The notes under the pieces: generated by a model
Seen by the model: the letters and a program-made list of their open reading frames with translations, nothing else
What the model was told of the DNA's origin: nothing
The model's database searches: none
From: Cudoniella acicularis
Lineage: Eukaryota > Ascomycota > Leotiomycetes > Helotiales > Helotiaceae
Assembly: GCA_013054445.1 (NCBI GenBank)
Contig: JAAMPI010000630.1
Coordinates: 1 to 29,903 of the forward strand
DNA: 29,903 nucleotides
Direction: 5' to 3'
Translations under genes and position numbers: made by a program
Part shown: one piece after another, positions 28,000 through 29,903 of the stretch
Position numbering within the stretch: position 1 is the first letter of the stretch
Layout of the letters: the number at the start of each line of letters is the position of its first letter

Positions 28000-29903
28000 A
28001 TGGTAGATCCCATCAGTGCATCCGCCGTCTTTGCCTTCATAAACAGTGCCTTCAGTGTCGCTGAGTACGCTGTGAAGCTGCATGCAGTTGGATCCGAGCA
28101 CGGCGTCTTCGTTCGGCTGATCCTGCGAGTACGAAATGATCTGGAAGAGGTGGAACGGCTTCTCAGTGCCCCCGAGGTCAGGAACAAGCTTCTTGACACC
28201 CCTGGGAAACTGCCGTGGATAAAGGATGTCATCTTGACGACCAAAACAGCCTTGAACGAGATTGGAAGATGGGTAGAGCGAGCGAGGGTGGACAAGGAGG
28301 AGTACGGAAGTGTATCATTCGACAACCGAGTTAGATGGGTCTTCAACGACCACGACAAATTGACAAATCGTACCCTAGAGTTAAACACGAATCACCTGGC
28401 TTTATCAAATGTCCTTACCTACCTCATGCCTTTAGAGCAATCGGATGCTCTAATGGATGAAGGTCTGCCGGAGTATGAAGATGTGACTGGTTTTGAGGAT
28501 TTCTTGAGCCCGAGACAGAAGCGGAAACTCCGACATACAGATTCTAGAGCCGAGCAGGGGACAAACTCTGAAGGTAACAGCTCAAGTTTGTAACAGATCA
28601 GGCAATACTGACGCTGACCTCCAGTGACCTCCAGTGAAAGCCACAAACGAGCATTCAGTTCAACGTCCACCACCTCTCTTCCAACCCTACGGGATGAAAT
28701 TGGTAATATGGGACGTATCCCAGGGGATGGTGATGCTAGACCAGTCCTAAATTCAAGCTCATCGCAATCCTTGCCGCGCACATCTGCCACAGAAAGAGGT
28801 TCGACTTCATCGCTTCCCCAATCGTTCAACCATTCGAGTTCATCTACCAGCTTGACTACTAGGGCTTCATTAAGTTCATTCCCAGGGTCCACCATACAAG
28901 AATCGTCGTCAAAACATGATGATATCCCATCAAATCCGAGAAGGAAATCTGGGCCTCTGTTCACTATTGCTAGACGACCTGTGTCACCATTGTCCAGGGC
29001 TTCTTCGATTTGGTCGCCGATGACAACAGAACCTTCTCTAGCATCTCCAGCACCGTCATGGCCCTATACCAACCGGACAGTATCTGATGAACAGAGAGAA
29101 CCTCCTATCTCTACGCCTTCCACGGAAACTCGGCGAAGTCGCTCTTCCACTCTGGCATCCACACAGGACTGGGATATTGACAAACCCATCAACTCAAATG
29201 TTCCTCAAACACAATCCACCGACCATTTGCCTCAGCCAGCACCTTGGAATACTCAGCACACACCATCGAAACCTGCCCAGTCTCCTCAAGAACCTAGCGC
29301 TGATTTTCAGATTACCCCTAATGATGAATTACGCACCTCAATGCCACAGCCTGGGCCATCACAGCAACCAGTCCAGCAAAAATTCAGTGGAAACAATTCT
29401 TTTGGCCCTATAGATCCTTTTAGGTATTCTCCCGACTCCAGTACGCCTTCGAATTCAATTGCAGAATTAAGTGCAGAGCCAAAGAAACCTCAATTATCAA
29501 AACCTAAAATCACAAAGCTCACCAATGTCGCATATCGACCTCCTTTAAGTCCAGACCCTCCGATCTCGCCTCCTATCCCGCCTAAGATCCCCCGCAAATC
29601 TGTACCAGAGGCAGACAGTGACGTTGACGTAGTTAGTGATCTCTCACCACACCACAAAGGACACCGAAGATCGCTGGCCAGCTTGATAGAAAATCCTTCC
29701 TCTGAACAAGAGAACTCAACATCGGAGTTAACAACACCAATCTATGAACTGCCAACAACGGTTCCTTCATGGCAACAATTACCGACTTCAAGAGCTGAAA
29801 TGGAAGGAGATTCAACGAGAAGATTCGCCTCGGGGTCATCTCTCGCTGGAGAAGTTTCCCCGGAGCCTCAAATGGTTGCTTCGATTTTAAAATCGCAGAA
29901 TGC
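28000..29903 (+). CDS. large fungal protein with helical N-terminal module and Ser/Pro-rich tail (3' end beyond window)
   Basis: Exon 1 is 28000-28573. After a 51-nt intron (28574-28624), exon 2 stays open from 28625 to the window end, so at least 617 residues are encoded and the stop lies outside. The start gives MVDPISASAVFAFINSAFSV. Residues 1-150 are predicted helical (VEYAVK-like amphipathic pattern, LRVRNDLEEVERLLSAPE, WIKDVILTTKTALNEIGRWV, then FDNRVRWVFNDHDKL and LSNVLTYLMPLE). The pattern resembles N-terminal modules placed ahead of other domains in fungal NLR-like or signalling proteins, but I cannot name the family. The tail is long, Ser/Pro/Thr-rich and probably disordered, with charged and Pro-rich motifs (PPLSPDPPISPPIPPKIP) and no fold visible before the edge. 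The duplicated acceptor at 28615-28634 decides the frame: only the first copy keeps it open. No signal peptide is evident. An in-frame ATG at 27616 would give a longer, less likely N terminus. Confidence 0.75.

Noticed and set aside
1..29903. Search for tRNA, rRNA, CRISPR arrays or a biosynthetic cluster
   Set aside because: No tRNA T-loop/B-box pattern with matching acceptor arms, no rRNA sequence and no regularly spaced repeats were seen. The single GMC enzyme has no polyketide, peptide or terpene synthase beside it.

Overview
The window is nuclear DNA of a filamentous ascomycete (Pezizomycotina; Leotiomycetes is my guess from the look of the protein families, not a demonstrated assignment). 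Genes are split by short GT-AG introns, mostly 43-83 nt. They sit on both strands with 0.6-2.2 kb of AT-richer spacer between them. A HET-domain gene and several Ser/Thr-rich single-pass membrane proteins are also typical of this group. I see no rRNA, tRNA, CRISPR or prokaryotic operon structure.

Layout, left to right. 1-2396 is AT-rich spacer with GGAA/GAAA microsatellites. 2397-4654 (-) is a Ser/Thr-rich, Cys-containing single-pass membrane protein whose juxtamembrane exon appears frame-disrupted. 6757-9013 (+) is a HET-domain protein with an apparent +1 frameshift in an A8 run. 10306-11775 (+) is a putative nuclear protein with an Arg/Ser linker and a Cys/His half-cluster like part of a Zn2Cys6 domain. 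13364-15252 (+) is an unrecognised 545-aa protein with a tandemly duplicated exon. 16688-18728 (-) is an apparently intact six-exon GMC oxidoreductase of 589 aa. 19551-19831 is a MITE-like element with about 25-bp terminal inverted repeats and TA target-site duplications, and related terminus-like sequences lie at 21474-21795. 20576-21385 (-) is a second Ser/Thr-rich single-pass membrane protein. 22345-24922 (-) is an apparently intact twelve-exon divergent Hsp70-family ATPase of 660 aa. 25569-26846 (+) is a third Ser/Thr-rich membrane protein, divergent from the Hsp70-like gene. 28000-29903 (+) is the 5' part of a large protein with a helical N-terminal module and a long Ser/Pro-rich tail, cut by the window end.

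The genes do not form an obvious pathway or biosynthetic cluster. The loose common theme is sensing and self/non-self biology: three surface-sensor-like membrane proteins, a HET protein and an atypical Hsp70. I found no system I can defend as undescribed. The observations most worth checking are the homopolymer frameshifts in two genes, the exon duplication, the MITE and its relatives, and some unusual introns (one GC-AG, one 3n stopless, one with a duplicated acceptor). Exon boundaries were assigned by eye from frame continuity, splice consensus and family motifs.
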